64,000 bases of DNA from Vallitalea maricola (GTDB lineage Bacteria > Bacillota > Clostridia > Lachnospirales > Vallitaleaceae): contig NZ_BTPU01000028.1 in the NCBI RefSeq assembly GCF_036985595.1, forward strand, positions 1-64,000. The letters are read 5' to 3'. The notes beneath the pieces are model-generated. The model was not told where the DNA came from and searched no databases. It worked only from the letters and a program-made list of their open reading frames with translations. The translations under genes were made by a program, and so were the position numbers. Positions within the stretch are counted from its first letter, which is position 1. Each line of letters begins with the position of its first letter. Below, piece by piece: positions 52,867 to 61,439 of this stretch.

Positions 52867-53224
52867 TGAGTGAGTAAGCCAAATGGTCGCGCATACTAAT
52901 GCCGAAAGGCTGTATGTGAGGAAAGTCCGAGCTCCATAGGGTAGGATGCCAGATAACGTCTGGTGGAGGCGACTCCAAGGATAGTGCAACAGAAATAAAC
53001 CGCCAATTTTTACTTGGTAAGGATGGAAAGGTAAGGTAAGAGCTTACCGCCCTTTTGGCGACAAAAGGGGCATATGTAAACCCCATCTGGAGCAAAACCG
53101 CATAGAAGAGCATATAGTGGTGACCCGTCACGCTCTTGGGTAGGTTGCTAGAGCTTACTGGTGACAGTAAGTCGAGATAGATGACCATTCATGACAGAAC
53201 TCGGCTCATCGGCTTGCTCATACA
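52867..53224 (+). ncRNA. rnpB: RNase P RNA (class A)
   Basis: The catalytic RNA that trims the 5' leader of tRNA precursors. The conserved core GAGGAAAGTCCGAGCTCC (52918-52935) pairs over distance with ACAGAACTCGGCTCAT near the 3' end; the intermediate ACAGAAATAAACCGCC and the GGTAAGGATGGAAAGGTAAGG segment are typical of the ancestral class A rather than the Bacillus class B RNA. Helix P1 is formed by GTGAGTAAGCC (52870-52880) and GGCTTGCTCAT (53211-53221). The ends are set by P1 and the promoter and are accurate to a few nt. Confidence 0.96.
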
Positions 53225-53230
53225 ATTATT

Positions 53231-53264
53231 AAGGCTTATTGATCTAATCAAGTAAGTCTTTTAT
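53231..53264 (+). terminator. Terminator of rnpB
   Basis: AAGGCTTATTGAT (53231-53243) pairs with ATCAAGTAAGTCTT (53247-53260), followed by TT and an AT-rich tail, right after the P1 helix. Confidence 0.85.
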
Positions 53265-53361
53265 AATGAGCTTTAATAAGAATAATTAGTTAATCGGGAG
53301 CAATTAGTGTCATCAAGTAATATTTTATAAGGACTTTAATCCTTATTCTGGAGGGAAGTAT

Positions 53362-54855
53362 ATGAAGAAACAGTTTTTTTTAGTTAGTTTAGTTATTCTA
53401 ACTGTGGGTATTAGTGTGTCCTGTAAGAATAATAAAGTAGAAGCAATGAACTATGATGTAGAATACAAGTCGTTAGTTGAAGCATTCAGCAAGGGTGAAT
53501 CATCCTACAAAGATTGTAATGATTTCTATCAAAATATTAAAGAAGATAAAATAACCGATGCTATAAGTGAATTATCAGATAGGATGAACAGTATTAATGA
53601 TTCTAAGAATAATTATGCTTTAGGTAAAGAAAAGTATCTACAAGAACAGTGGGTGGAAAGTTACAAATTCTTAAGTAATGTAATTGCAGAAGATGAGGAA
53701 AATTATAATGAAGCAGTAGAGAAGAAAAATGAGATTATGAGTACATATATTAATGAAGCTGAAGTATTAGCACTAGGGTATTATTATGATGAAGCTATTG
53801 CTAAACTAGAAGAGATTGCACCCTATTCAAAAGATGATTCATCAGTAAATGAAAAATTAAATGAATACAACACAAAAAAAGATGAACTTGTACTGTATGA
53901 AGGTGAAGTAAGAAATATATTTTTTCACTCACTGATAGTATTTCCTGAATTAGCATTCGATGGAGATTTTATGCAAAAAGGTTATAATTATTGGATGACG
54001 ACAGTTTCTGAGTACAAGAAAATGTTAGAACAGATGTATGAAAGAGACTATATATTAATAGATATTAATATGTTATATGAAACAGAATATGCTGATGATA
54101 AATCAGTTATCAAGAAAAAAGATTTATATTTGCCAAAAGGGAAAAAACCAATTATTTTATCATTGGATGATTTGAATTATTATAAATACATGGAAAAGGA
54201 TGGTTTTGCAGATAGACTTGTTTTAGATAAAGATGGTAATGTTGCAACTTTCACTAAGTTACCAGATGGAGGAGAACTTGTTGCGAGGGATAATGATTGT
54301 GTTCCGATAACAGATGTTTTTGTTGAAGAACACCCAGACTTTTCTTATAGAGGTGCAAAAGGAGTTGTAGCTTTTACTGGATATGAAGGTATAATGGGTT
54401 ACAGGACAGATTTATTTGATTCACCAACTTTTGAAGAAGATTTTAAAACTGCTAAGGCTATTGCAGATAGATTGAAAGAAACTGGTTGGAGAATAGCATC
54501 ACATAGTTATGGACATATCAATTTTCAAGATAAAGGTATTACTAGGGTTAAAAAAGATACAAAACAATGGAATGATGAGGTTATTCCAATAATAGGAAAG
54601 ACTAATCTTTTTATTTATCCATATGGAGCATCTGTTAAAAAAGATGATGAGCGCTTTAAAGAACTGCAAAAATATGGGTTTGAAGTATTTTGGGGTGTAG
54701 GGGGAAGAGGTGCTACTCTAAGATACGCAGATGATTTTATAATTATGGATAGATGTAATTTAGATGGTTATAAGATGCATTTTGGACCTAAATATTTAGA
54801 AGATTTATTTGATATAGATTATGTTTATGATAAAAGCAGACCAAAATTTGAATAA
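53362..54855 (+). CDS. Polysaccharide deacetylase-like exported protein
   Basis: A 497-residue exported protein. Residues 1-21 are a signal peptide ending in a weak lipobox (SVSC), so it may be a lipoprotein. Residues 30-195 are helical with a TPR-like character (LGKEKYLQEQWVESYKFLSNVIAEDEENYNEA). Residues 240-480 form a NodB-type deacetylase domain: motif 1 is LSLDDLNYY instead of the usual TFDDG, motif 2 is SHSYGH with the metal histidines, and motif 3 YPYG is present. The first motif keeps the two Asp. It may deacetylate peptidoglycan or another surface glycan. GGAGGG lies 6 nt before ATG. Single-gene unit. Confidence 0.85.
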   Translation: MKKQFFLVSLVILTVGISVSCKNNKVEAMNYDVEYKSLVEAFSKGESSYKDCNDFYQNIKEDKITDAISELSDRMNSINDSKNNYALGKEKYLQEQWVESYKFLSNVIAEDEENYNEAVEKKNEIMSTYINEAEVLALGYYYDEAIAKLEEIAPYSKDDSSVNEKLNEYNTKKDELVLYEGEVRNIFFHSLIVFPELAFDGDFMQKGYNYWMTTVSEYKKMLEQMYERDYILIDINMLYETEYADDKSVIKKKDLYLPKGKKPIILSLDDLNYYKYMEKDGFADRLVLDKDGNVATFTKLPDGGELVARDNDCVPITDVFVEEHPDFSYRGAKGVVAFTGYEGIMGYRTDLFDSPTFEEDFKTAKAIADRLKETGWRIASHSYGHINFQDKGITRVKKDTKQWNDEVIPIIGKTNLFIYPYGASVKKDDERFKELQKYGFEVFWGVGGRGATLRYADDFIIMDRCNLDGYKMHFGPKYLEDLFDIDYVYDKSRPKFE

Positions 54856-54873
54856 AAGATATATTATGAAGAT

Positions 54874-54907
54874 AAACCTTGAGTTTTTTACTAACTCAAG
54901 GTTTTTT
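54874..54907 (+). terminator. Terminator of the deacetylase gene
   Basis: AAACCTTGAGTT (54875-54886 region) pairs with AACTCAAGGTTTTTTT (ending 54907). A strong intrinsic terminator. Confidence 0.9.
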
Positions 54908-54982
54908 TGTGGTTTGATACTTAGAGAATATTTATCATGATTTTCCAAATAATAGGTATATAAAATGATAAGGATGAAAGTT

Positions 54983-56548
54983 ATGAATAAATATATAAAA
55001 AAACTAGTCAATAGAAGTGAGAACAAAACTAAATTTAAAAGTAATAGTAATGATAACAGTAATGATACTAAAAAAAAGATATCAACCGATTTACAAAGTA
55101 ATCTAAAGTATATTAAAAAGCAATTTGGTAATAGCCATGATATTATATATCGCGAATTGAATATAGGTTGTAAAATAACTATTCCAGCTGTAGTTATATC
55201 AATTAATGGATTGGTTAATCAACGACTATTAGACTATGATTTGCTTAAAAGAGTAATGCATATAGAGATAAAATTGAAAGAAGATTTTATGGAATATATA
55301 GAAAAAAGCGTAATAACTATGGTAGACATCAAAACTATCGATAGTATGAATGATCTTTTTGATGGTATCTTATCTGGTGAATCAGTTATGTTGATTGAAG
55401 GATATAATACTGCGTTCAAGATGGATACTAGGGATTGGAAAGATAGAGGAGTAAATCAACCAATAATTGGATCTGTTGTTAGGGGACCAAGGGAAGGATT
55501 TACAGAGACTTTATTAACAAATACAGCTCTTATAAGAAGAAGAATTAAGACACCAAGACTAATATTTGATAAAATTAATTGTGGTCAATATACTAAGACA
55601 GATATAGTTATTGCCTATATAAAAGGAATTGCAAATGATAAAATAGTTAATGAAGTAAAAAACAGAATTAGTAAAATAGATATAGATGGTATATTGGATT
55701 CAGGTTATATAGAGCAATTAATTGAGGATGAACCTTTTAGCTTGTTTCCAACCATTGGAAATACAGAAAAACCAGATCAGGCTGCGGGTAAATTATTAGA
55801 AGGCCGAATAGTAATATTAGTGGATGGTTCTCCAATTGTTTTAACATTACCCTTCTTGTTTCTTGAAAATATACAAACAAGTGAAGATTATTATACAAGA
55901 CCATGGTATGCAACTTTTACTAGATTAATTAGAGTATTATCAATTATTATTGTAGTATTTCTTCCAGGTTTTTATATATCTGCTCAGACATATAATCAGG
56001 AAATGCTTCCCACACATCTTTTTATTACAATGGCAGCAACTAAAGAAGGAGTTCCTTTTCCAGCATTTATAGAAATATTAATCATGTCAATTTTGTTTGA
56101 AGTATTAAAGGAAGCAGGAGTAAGGATGCCCAGGCATATTGGGCAAGCTTTGAGTATAGTTGGTGCACTTGTTTTGGGTGAGGCAGCAGTGGGAGCAGGA
56201 TTTGTTAGTAATCCAGCGGTTATGATTACTGCTTTAACAGGCATTGCAACATTTGTAATATACTCTCTTAATGATTCTATAACGATCCTAAGATTTGCAT
56301 TTATGATATTGGGTGCAGCAGGAGGGCTTTTTGGAATGTTAATAGGTACTATTTTTTTATTACTTCACCTTGTAAGCATAAGATCCTTTGGTGCTCCATA
56401 TATGTCACCTATGGGACCCAGAAATAACAAAGATATGAAAGATACTTTAATCCGTGAACCATTATGGATGATGAATTCAAGATCAGAAGTTATTAGTAAG
56501 AATACCAACAAGTCTTCAACTAATAAACTTATTAATAAAAGCAAATAG
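54983..56548 (+). CDS. gerKA: Spore germination protein, GerA family
   Basis: A 521-residue subunit of a nutrient germinant receptor in the inner spore membrane. The N-terminal hydrophilic domain (to about residue 285) contains the family stretches SVMLIEGYNTAFKMDTRDWKDRG, VRGPREGFTETLLTN and DG(S/P)PIVLTLPFLFLEN, then about five membrane helices follow. ATG 54983 was chosen because AAGGA at 54970-54974 is 8 nt upstream; an in-frame ATG at 54965 has no site. Recent work on the family proposes that GerA subunits form an ion channel opened by germinant. The basic, asparagine-rich N-terminal tail is typical of clostridial GerKA. Confidence 0.95.
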   Translation: MNKYIKKLVNRSENKTKFKSNSNDNSNDTKKKISTDLQSNLKYIKKQFGNSHDIIYRELNIGCKITIPAVVISINGLVNQRLLDYDLLKRVMHIEIKLKEDFMEYIEKSVITMVDIKTIDSMNDLFDGILSGESVMLIEGYNTAFKMDTRDWKDRGVNQPIIGSVVRGPREGFTETLLTNTALIRRRIKTPRLIFDKINCGQYTKTDIVIAYIKGIANDKIVNEVKNRISKIDIDGILDSGYIEQLIEDEPFSLFPTIGNTEKPDQAAGKLLEGRIVILVDGSPIVLTLPFLFLENIQTSEDYYTRPWYATFTRLIRVLSIIIVVFLPGFYISAQTYNQEMLPTHLFITMAATKEGVPFPAFIEILIMSILFEVLKEAGVRMPRHIGQALSIVGALVLGEAAVGAGFVSNPAVMITALTGIATFVIYSLNDSITILRFAFMILGAAGGLFGMLIGTIFLLLHLVSIRSFGAPYMSPMGPRNNKDMKDTLIREPLWMMNSRSEVISKNTNKSSTNKLINKSK

Positions 56549-56571
56549 AATATTTTAAGGTGGAGAATATA

Positions 56572-57669
56572 ATGATTGAACAAGGGAAAATTTCATATAA
56601 GCAACTGATTAGTATTATAGTTTTGACTATATCACCTACAGCTATTTTATATCTTCCTACAATAACTTACAAAGAAGCTAAACAAGATGGTTGGATTAGT
56701 ATTTTAATAGTAACCATATATGCTTTTTTAGTAGCTTATATTATTATTAGCCTTAATAAGATGTTTGAAGGTAAAACAATCATTCAATATAGTGAAGAAA
56801 TAGTTGGTAAATATTGTGGTAAGGTGATTAGCTTTTTATATTGTGTTTTATATATTCATCTTAATGCAACAGTTATTAGAGAATTTTCTGAAGTGCTTGC
56901 TGGTCCATTTATGCCAGAAACCCCGTTATTATTTTTTACAATAGGTATAATGTTACCATCAATGTATGGAGTCTATAAAGGTATAGAAGTAATAGCTAGA
57001 ACGGCTCAAATTATTTTTCCAATATTCTTAGGAGCAGTTATAATAATTATTTTATTGGGTATAAGGGATATGAATTTTAGTAGGTTACAACCAATTCTAG
57101 CAGAAGGGTATGAACCTGTTTTGAAGGGTGCTTCTAGACAAATAAGCTGGTTTAGTCAGACAATCATATTGACAATTATTACCCCCTTTACTAACCTTCC
57201 AAAGAAAATTGGTAAGATGACATATATAGCTATAATAATTGTAAGTATAATGATTATATTAGTTAATATTAGTATTGTGGCTACTTTTGGAGAAGAAGTG
57301 GAATTAATGAATTATCCAGTTTTATCATATGCAAGATATATAAGTGCCATAGGATTCATAGAGAGGTTAGATTCAATAATCCTGTTCTTATGGATAGGTG
57401 GAGTATTTATTAAAATTGTTATCTTACATTATTGTTCTGTAATAGCAGTAAGCCAATTATTTGAAATTAAAGATTATCGTATTCTTTCTGTCCCTGTAGG
57501 GGTAATATTTATTATACTATCTAATATTTTATGGGGAAGTTTAACTGAATTAAAAGAAATTATTAAATTGATAAATGTTCCTTATAATACTATGGTTCAA
57601 GCTGGTATTCCTACTATTTTGATTGTTATAGAAAAGATTAAGAGGAGATTCGTTCATAATGAGAAATAA
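56572..57669 (+). CDS. gerKB: Spore germination permease-like protein, GerB family (first copy)
   Basis: A 365-residue membrane protein with ten predicted helices, of the amino-acid-permease-like (APC superfamily) GerB family that is thought to bind the germinant. ISYKQLISIIVLTISPTAILYLPTITYKEA is the family start. AAGGTGGAG precedes ATG 56572 by 6 nt; a longer in-frame GTG start at 56560 overlaps that site. The C-terminus overlaps gerKC by 11 bp. A second copy with about 50-60% visible similarity lies after gerKC. Confidence 0.94.
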   Translation: MIEQGKISYKQLISIIVLTISPTAILYLPTITYKEAKQDGWISILIVTIYAFLVAYIIISLNKMFEGKTIIQYSEEIVGKYCGKVISFLYCVLYIHLNATVIREFSEVLAGPFMPETPLLFFTIGIMLPSMYGVYKGIEVIARTAQIIFPIFLGAVIIIILLGIRDMNFSRLQPILAEGYEPVLKGASRQISWFSQTIILTIITPFTNLPKKIGKMTYIAIIIVSIMIILVNISIVATFGEEVELMNYPVLSYARYISAIGFIERLDSIILFLWIGGVFIKIVILHYCSVIAVSQLFEIKDYRILSVPVGVIFIILSNILWGSLTELKEIIKLINVPYNTMVQAGIPTILIVIEKIKRRFVHNEK

Positions 57670-58834
57670 AGTGATTTTAATATTATGTATCATATTACAG
57701 ATATCGTTATTATCTGGATGTTGGAGTAAAAAAGAATTAGATGAAATTTCTATTTTATCAGGTATTGGTATTGATAATACTGATAATGATCAAATATTAT
57801 TATCAATGCAGGTTATACTTCACAGAGAAATGAAAATAGATTCTCAATCTGGAAAAAGAGGTAAGGAAAAACCTACTCAAATTGTAGAAGTAATAGGAAA
57901 TTCTCTTATTGATGCAAATAGAAATTATCTTCTTCAAACAGGTAGAAAAGGGTATTGGTCACATATAAGTGTTATTGTAATTGGTGAAGAATTAGCAAAA
58001 AAAGGAATAACACCTATTCTGGATATATTAGAAAGAGATAACGAAATTAGACAGAGAACACTTATTCTGGTTGCAAAAGGTGAGGCAAAGGATATTCTAA
58101 TGGCTGAGACAATTGATTTGGAAGTTGTACAAGCCTATAATATTAAAGATATGATTGACAGTTCTCATAATCAAGGCAAAAGTGCAAAGGTTGATTTGCA
58201 TAAATATTTTTTGATGAGGTCTAAAGATTTTAACAGTTGTTTTGTACCGGGTATTCATACTATTAAAACTACTGAAAATATAAGTAGTTTAGAATTAACA
58301 GACACAGGTATATTTAAAGAAAACAAACTTGTAGGATGGTTTAACCAGAATGAAACTAGAGGATTGCTCTGGATATTAGATGAAATATATAACTGCATAA
58401 CTAAAGTCAATTATCCAGGTGAGAAATCTGATTTTGTTATAATAGAAACTTTACGTTCTAGAACAAAAGTAAAACCAGTAATTATCAATAATACTTTGAA
58501 AAAAATCGTATTAAATGTATCAGCTCAAGGTAAAATAGCTCGATCAAATGAACATGTGGATCTAAGAAAAACTAAAATAATTAATGAGATAGAAGAAGCT
58601 ACAGAATCAGTAATTGCTCATAAAATGGAAGACAGTATAAAAAAAGGTAAAGAGTTCAATACTGACATTTTTGGATTTGGAGAAGCTATTTATAAAAAAG
58701 CACCTAAATTATGGGAAGAAATGAGAGATAATTGGGATGATATATTTTTATCAATACCTGTTGAAATTAATGTAGATATGGAAATTAAAAGAACAGGTCT
58801 TATTTCAAACAGTTCAAAAAGTAAAGGAATGTAG
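57659..58834 (+). CDS. gerKC: Spore germination lipoprotein, GerC family
   Basis: A 391-residue lipoprotein of the Ger(x)C family. The signal peptide ends with LLSGC (Cys21), followed by the typical W.KKELD.ISI.SGIGID. Three domains are expected, as in the known GerKC structure of Clostridium; the extracellular part would sit on the outer face of the inner spore membrane and complete the receptor. The start overlaps gerKB by 11 bp. The C-terminal motif FGEAIYKKAPKLWEEMRDNWDDIF is conserved among GerC proteins. Confidence 0.95.
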   Translation: MRNKVILILCIILQISLLSGCWSKKELDEISILSGIGIDNTDNDQILLSMQVILHREMKIDSQSGKRGKEKPTQIVEVIGNSLIDANRNYLLQTGRKGYWSHISVIVIGEELAKKGITPILDILERDNEIRQRTLILVAKGEAKDILMAETIDLEVVQAYNIKDMIDSSHNQGKSAKVDLHKYFLMRSKDFNSCFVPGIHTIKTTENISSLELTDTGIFKENKLVGWFNQNETRGLLWILDEIYNCITKVNYPGEKSDFVIIETLRSRTKVKPVIINNTLKKIVLNVSAQGKIARSNEHVDLRKTKIINEIEEATESVIAHKMEDSIKKGKEFNTDIFGFGEAIYKKAPKLWEEMRDNWDDIFLSIPVEINVDMEIKRTGLISNSSKSKGM

Positions 58835-58838
58835 ACTA

Positions 58839-59939
58839 ATGTTAGAAGATGGAAAAATATCATATAAATGTGTAGTTGGAATTATATTTATGACTATTGC
58901 ACCAACAGCAATATTGTATTTACCTACAATAACTTATAAAGAAGCTAGACAAGATGGATGGATTTCAGTACTTATAACTACATTGTTTGGACTATTAGTT
59001 GCATATGCAATTATAGATTTGGGAACCATGTATAAAAGTAAAACGATTATTGAATATAGTACAGATATTATTGGTAAAGTTCCTAGCAAAATATTAGGAT
59101 TTCTTTATTGCTGTTATTTTATATATATTAATGCTTTTATTATAAGAGAATTTGCTGAGCTATTAGCAGGAGCATTTATGATTGAGACACCTATACTTTT
59201 CTTTATTATTAGTATTATTTTACCATCAATTTATGGTGTTTATAAAGGATTAGAAGTTATTGTAAGGGTCAACCAGATAATATTCCCCATTTTTATGATA
59301 TCAATTTTGGCTATTATACTATATTCTTTAAAAGATATGGATTTTACTAATATATTTCCAATTCTAGACAATGGAATTCAGCCTGTTATAATAGGAGGCT
59401 ATAGAAATCTTTTGTGGTTCACAGAAGTCTTTGTTCTTGCTATATTTATGCCATATATTAATCGACCGGAGAAGGTAAGAAAATTATCATTTATTAGTAT
59501 ATTAATAATTGGTTTACTTGGAGCATTAATTAATTTAAGTATTGTTGCAACTTTTGGAGCAAACACAAAACATTTAACATATCCTTATTTATCATTAGCA
59601 AGATATGTTAGTGTAGGGTTTGTTGAAAGATTAGATTCTATTATAATGTTTATGTGGATAGCTGGTGTATATATAAAGATAGTGATATATCATTATTGTG
59701 CAACTCTAGCTATAGGTCAATGGTTAAAATTTAAAAAGTTTGAATTATTATCTATACCAATTGGATTATTATTGGTCATTTTATCATATATATTATGGGA
59801 TAGTTTAGTTAAGTTAAAATATGAAGTGAAGTATATTGTCATTGTTCCCTTTATTATAATGCAAGGTGTTATTCCTGTTTTGCTATTTATATTAACAAAA
59901 ATCAAAAAAATTTTATTTAAAAAAACTAAAAAAACATAA
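58839..59939 (+). CDS. Spore germination permease-like protein, GerB family (second copy)
   Basis: A 366-residue paralogue of the GerB protein encoded upstream, sharing the start ISYK..V.II.MTI.PTAILYLPTITYKEARQDGWIS and overall ten-helix layout. It lies only 4 bp after gerKC and is clearly in the same operon. Having two B subunits for one A and one C suggests receptors with two germinant specificities, a known arrangement in some Bacillus and Clostridium species. No good separate promoter is seen. Confidence 0.93.
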   Translation: MLEDGKISYKCVVGIIFMTIAPTAILYLPTITYKEARQDGWISVLITTLFGLLVAYAIIDLGTMYKSKTIIEYSTDIIGKVPSKILGFLYCCYFIYINAFIIREFAELLAGAFMIETPILFFIISIILPSIYGVYKGLEVIVRVNQIIFPIFMISILAIILYSLKDMDFTNIFPILDNGIQPVIIGGYRNLLWFTEVFVLAIFMPYINRPEKVRKLSFISILIIGLLGALINLSIVATFGANTKHLTYPYLSLARYVSVGFVERLDSIIMFMWIAGVYIKIVIYHYCATLAIGQWLKFKKFELLSIPIGLLLVILSYILWDSLVKLKYEVKYIVIVPFIIMQGVIPVLLFILTKIKKILFKKTKKT

Positions 59940-60581
59940 AATGTATAAATAATATTCGCAATTGAAAAATAATTGCTTGGAAAATTTTATGAATTGTATT
60001 ATACTATTAGTATCACTATAATTTCATAAGGGGAAAATTGTAAATAATTTTCAATTGCATAGTTATATTACATTGGTACATCACTATGCTAAAGTTAATT
60101 AATTTAGTTCTTAATATAATTAGTTTATATGGTCGTATTATCTTAAAACCGTTAGTAGATTAATATAATATATTATATATGTAATTAATAGTTCTTAAAA
60201 TCTTAGATAAACTTGTATTAACATAATTCTATCTGTATGAATGCGCAAAATCTTCTAAAATTAACTTTAATAATGCTTAAAGTCATTTCACATAATTATT
60301 AAACAATAATATTTCTGTTAAAATCCAATTATTATAATTAATTTTTAGTCTATATATAAAGATGAAGTAAAATATTTAATTCTTTTATACTTAAAATCCG
60401 TAATATCTACATCTGGCAAGCCTCAAGTGATATTCATAATTATTTGATGATTAGAATACCATTAATATATGAAGCTTTTATTTATTAAGGTATTCATTCA
60501 TATATAAGCAATTATTTTTCAACTTTATAAGATTCCATAAGGTTTATTTATGATTGCAAAAAAAACTTAGGGGTGTGATTT
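59940..60581. other. Gene-free AT-rich region flanked by a 17-bp inverted repeat
   Basis: About 640 bp without any supported coding region or RNA motif. TTGAAAAATAATTGCTT (59962-59978) recurs exactly in inverted form as AAGCAATTATTTTTCAA (60506-60522), enclosing about 530 bp. The region holds the leader of the following redox operon at its right end. It may be the remnant of a small inverted-repeat element or long regulatory DNA. Confidence 0.5.
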
Positions 60582-60887
60582 ATGGAGGAAGTAATTAGTT
60601 ATTTAAAGAAAAAGAGTCAACTAATTTATGACATCAATTGCATCAAAAAATACATTGAAGGAGGGGATTATGATAAGAATCTGAAAGCCACTTGGGAACG
60701 TTACAAGAAAGAACTCATTGAAATTAATAAAAAGATTGAAAATTTAAAAATGCCGCAGCTTCAAGAATTTGATAATAGAAAGCAGATTATCATGAGTTCA
60801 ATTAAAGAGCATGAAGAAAAAATTAGACTATTAAAGAAACAGTTGAAAGATATTGATAAGATAATAATCAAATTGCAAATAGACTAA
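60582..60887 (+). CDS. Small coiled-coil protein, unknown
   Basis: A 101-residue, highly charged, almost all-helical protein (rich in K, E, I, L) with heptad patterning over residues 38-100, so a coiled-coil dimer is likely. There is no cysteine cluster or catalytic motif; a single cysteine is at residue 20. AGGGGTG lies 6 nt before ATG. It lies 40 bp before the NuoE-like gene and may be co-transcribed with it, but its role there is unknown. Confidence 0.7.
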   Translation: MEEVISYLKKKSQLIYDINCIKKYIEGGDYDKNLKATWERYKKELIEINKKIENLKMPQLQEFDNRKQIIMSSIKEHEEKIRLLKKQLKDIDKIIIKLQID

Positions 60888-60927
60888 ATACGACTGTTTC
60901 AAGTAAACGATAGTAAGGAGAGTAGAT

Positions 60928-61422
60928 ATGGATAAGTTAAAAAAATGTCAATGCGAAGATATGAGCGAAGAAGAAAAAATAGCCATGATAGGAGAATTCA
61001 TTGAAGAATATAAAAACAAAGAAGGATCTTTGATACAAGTCCTGCATATTGCTCAAACAATTTACGGTCATCTACCTATTAACATCCAAAAAATAATTGC
61101 AGATGGATTAGACAAGCCTCTATCAGAAGTTTCTGGTGTTGTAAGCTTCTATTCTTTTTTCTCCACTGTCCCAAGAGGAAAATATACTATAAGAGTCTGT
61201 CTTGGAACAGCTTGTTATGTTAGAGGTGGTAAGAAAATCCTTGATAAGTTACAAGAAATATTGGGCATTGGTATAGGAGAAACTACAGAAGATAAAAAAT
61301 TCACTCTTGAAGTAATGAGATGTATAGGAGCTTGTGGCTTAGCTCCAGCAATATCAATTAACGATACTGTGTATAAACAAGTAAATCCAGATAAACTCAG
61401 TGAAATACTAGAGAAATATTAG
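60928..61422 (+). CDS. nuoE: NuoE-like [2Fe-2S] thioredoxin-fold subunit
   Basis: A 164-residue subunit of the NADH dehydrogenase 24-kDa family. The four iron-sulfur ligands are Cys91, Cys96, Cys132 and Cys136 (CLGTAC ... RCIGAC), and the helical N-terminus with LP..IQKIIADGL....EVSGVVSFYSFF is standard. It binds one [2Fe-2S] cluster and works with a NuoF-type flavoprotein, which is encoded 17 bp downstream. In anaerobes such pairs occur in electron-bifurcating hydrogenases (HydC), formate dehydrogenases and related enzymes rather than in respiratory complex I. AAGGAGAG precedes ATG. Confidence 0.94.
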   Translation: MDKLKKCQCEDMSEEEKIAMIGEFIEEYKNKEGSLIQVLHIAQTIYGHLPINIQKIIADGLDKPLSEVSGVVSFYSFFSTVPRGKYTIRVCLGTACYVRGGKKILDKLQEILGIGIGETTEDKKFTLEVMRCIGACGLAPAISINDTVYKQVNPDKLSEILEKY

Positions 61423-61439
61423 TTGAAGGAGATGAAGTC

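Noticed and set aside
52789..53188. Two overlapping open reading frames on the minus strand (66 and 127 residues)
   Set aside because: They are antisense to rnpB, whose conserved core, promoter and terminator are clear; there is no ribosome binding site and no protein-like pattern.
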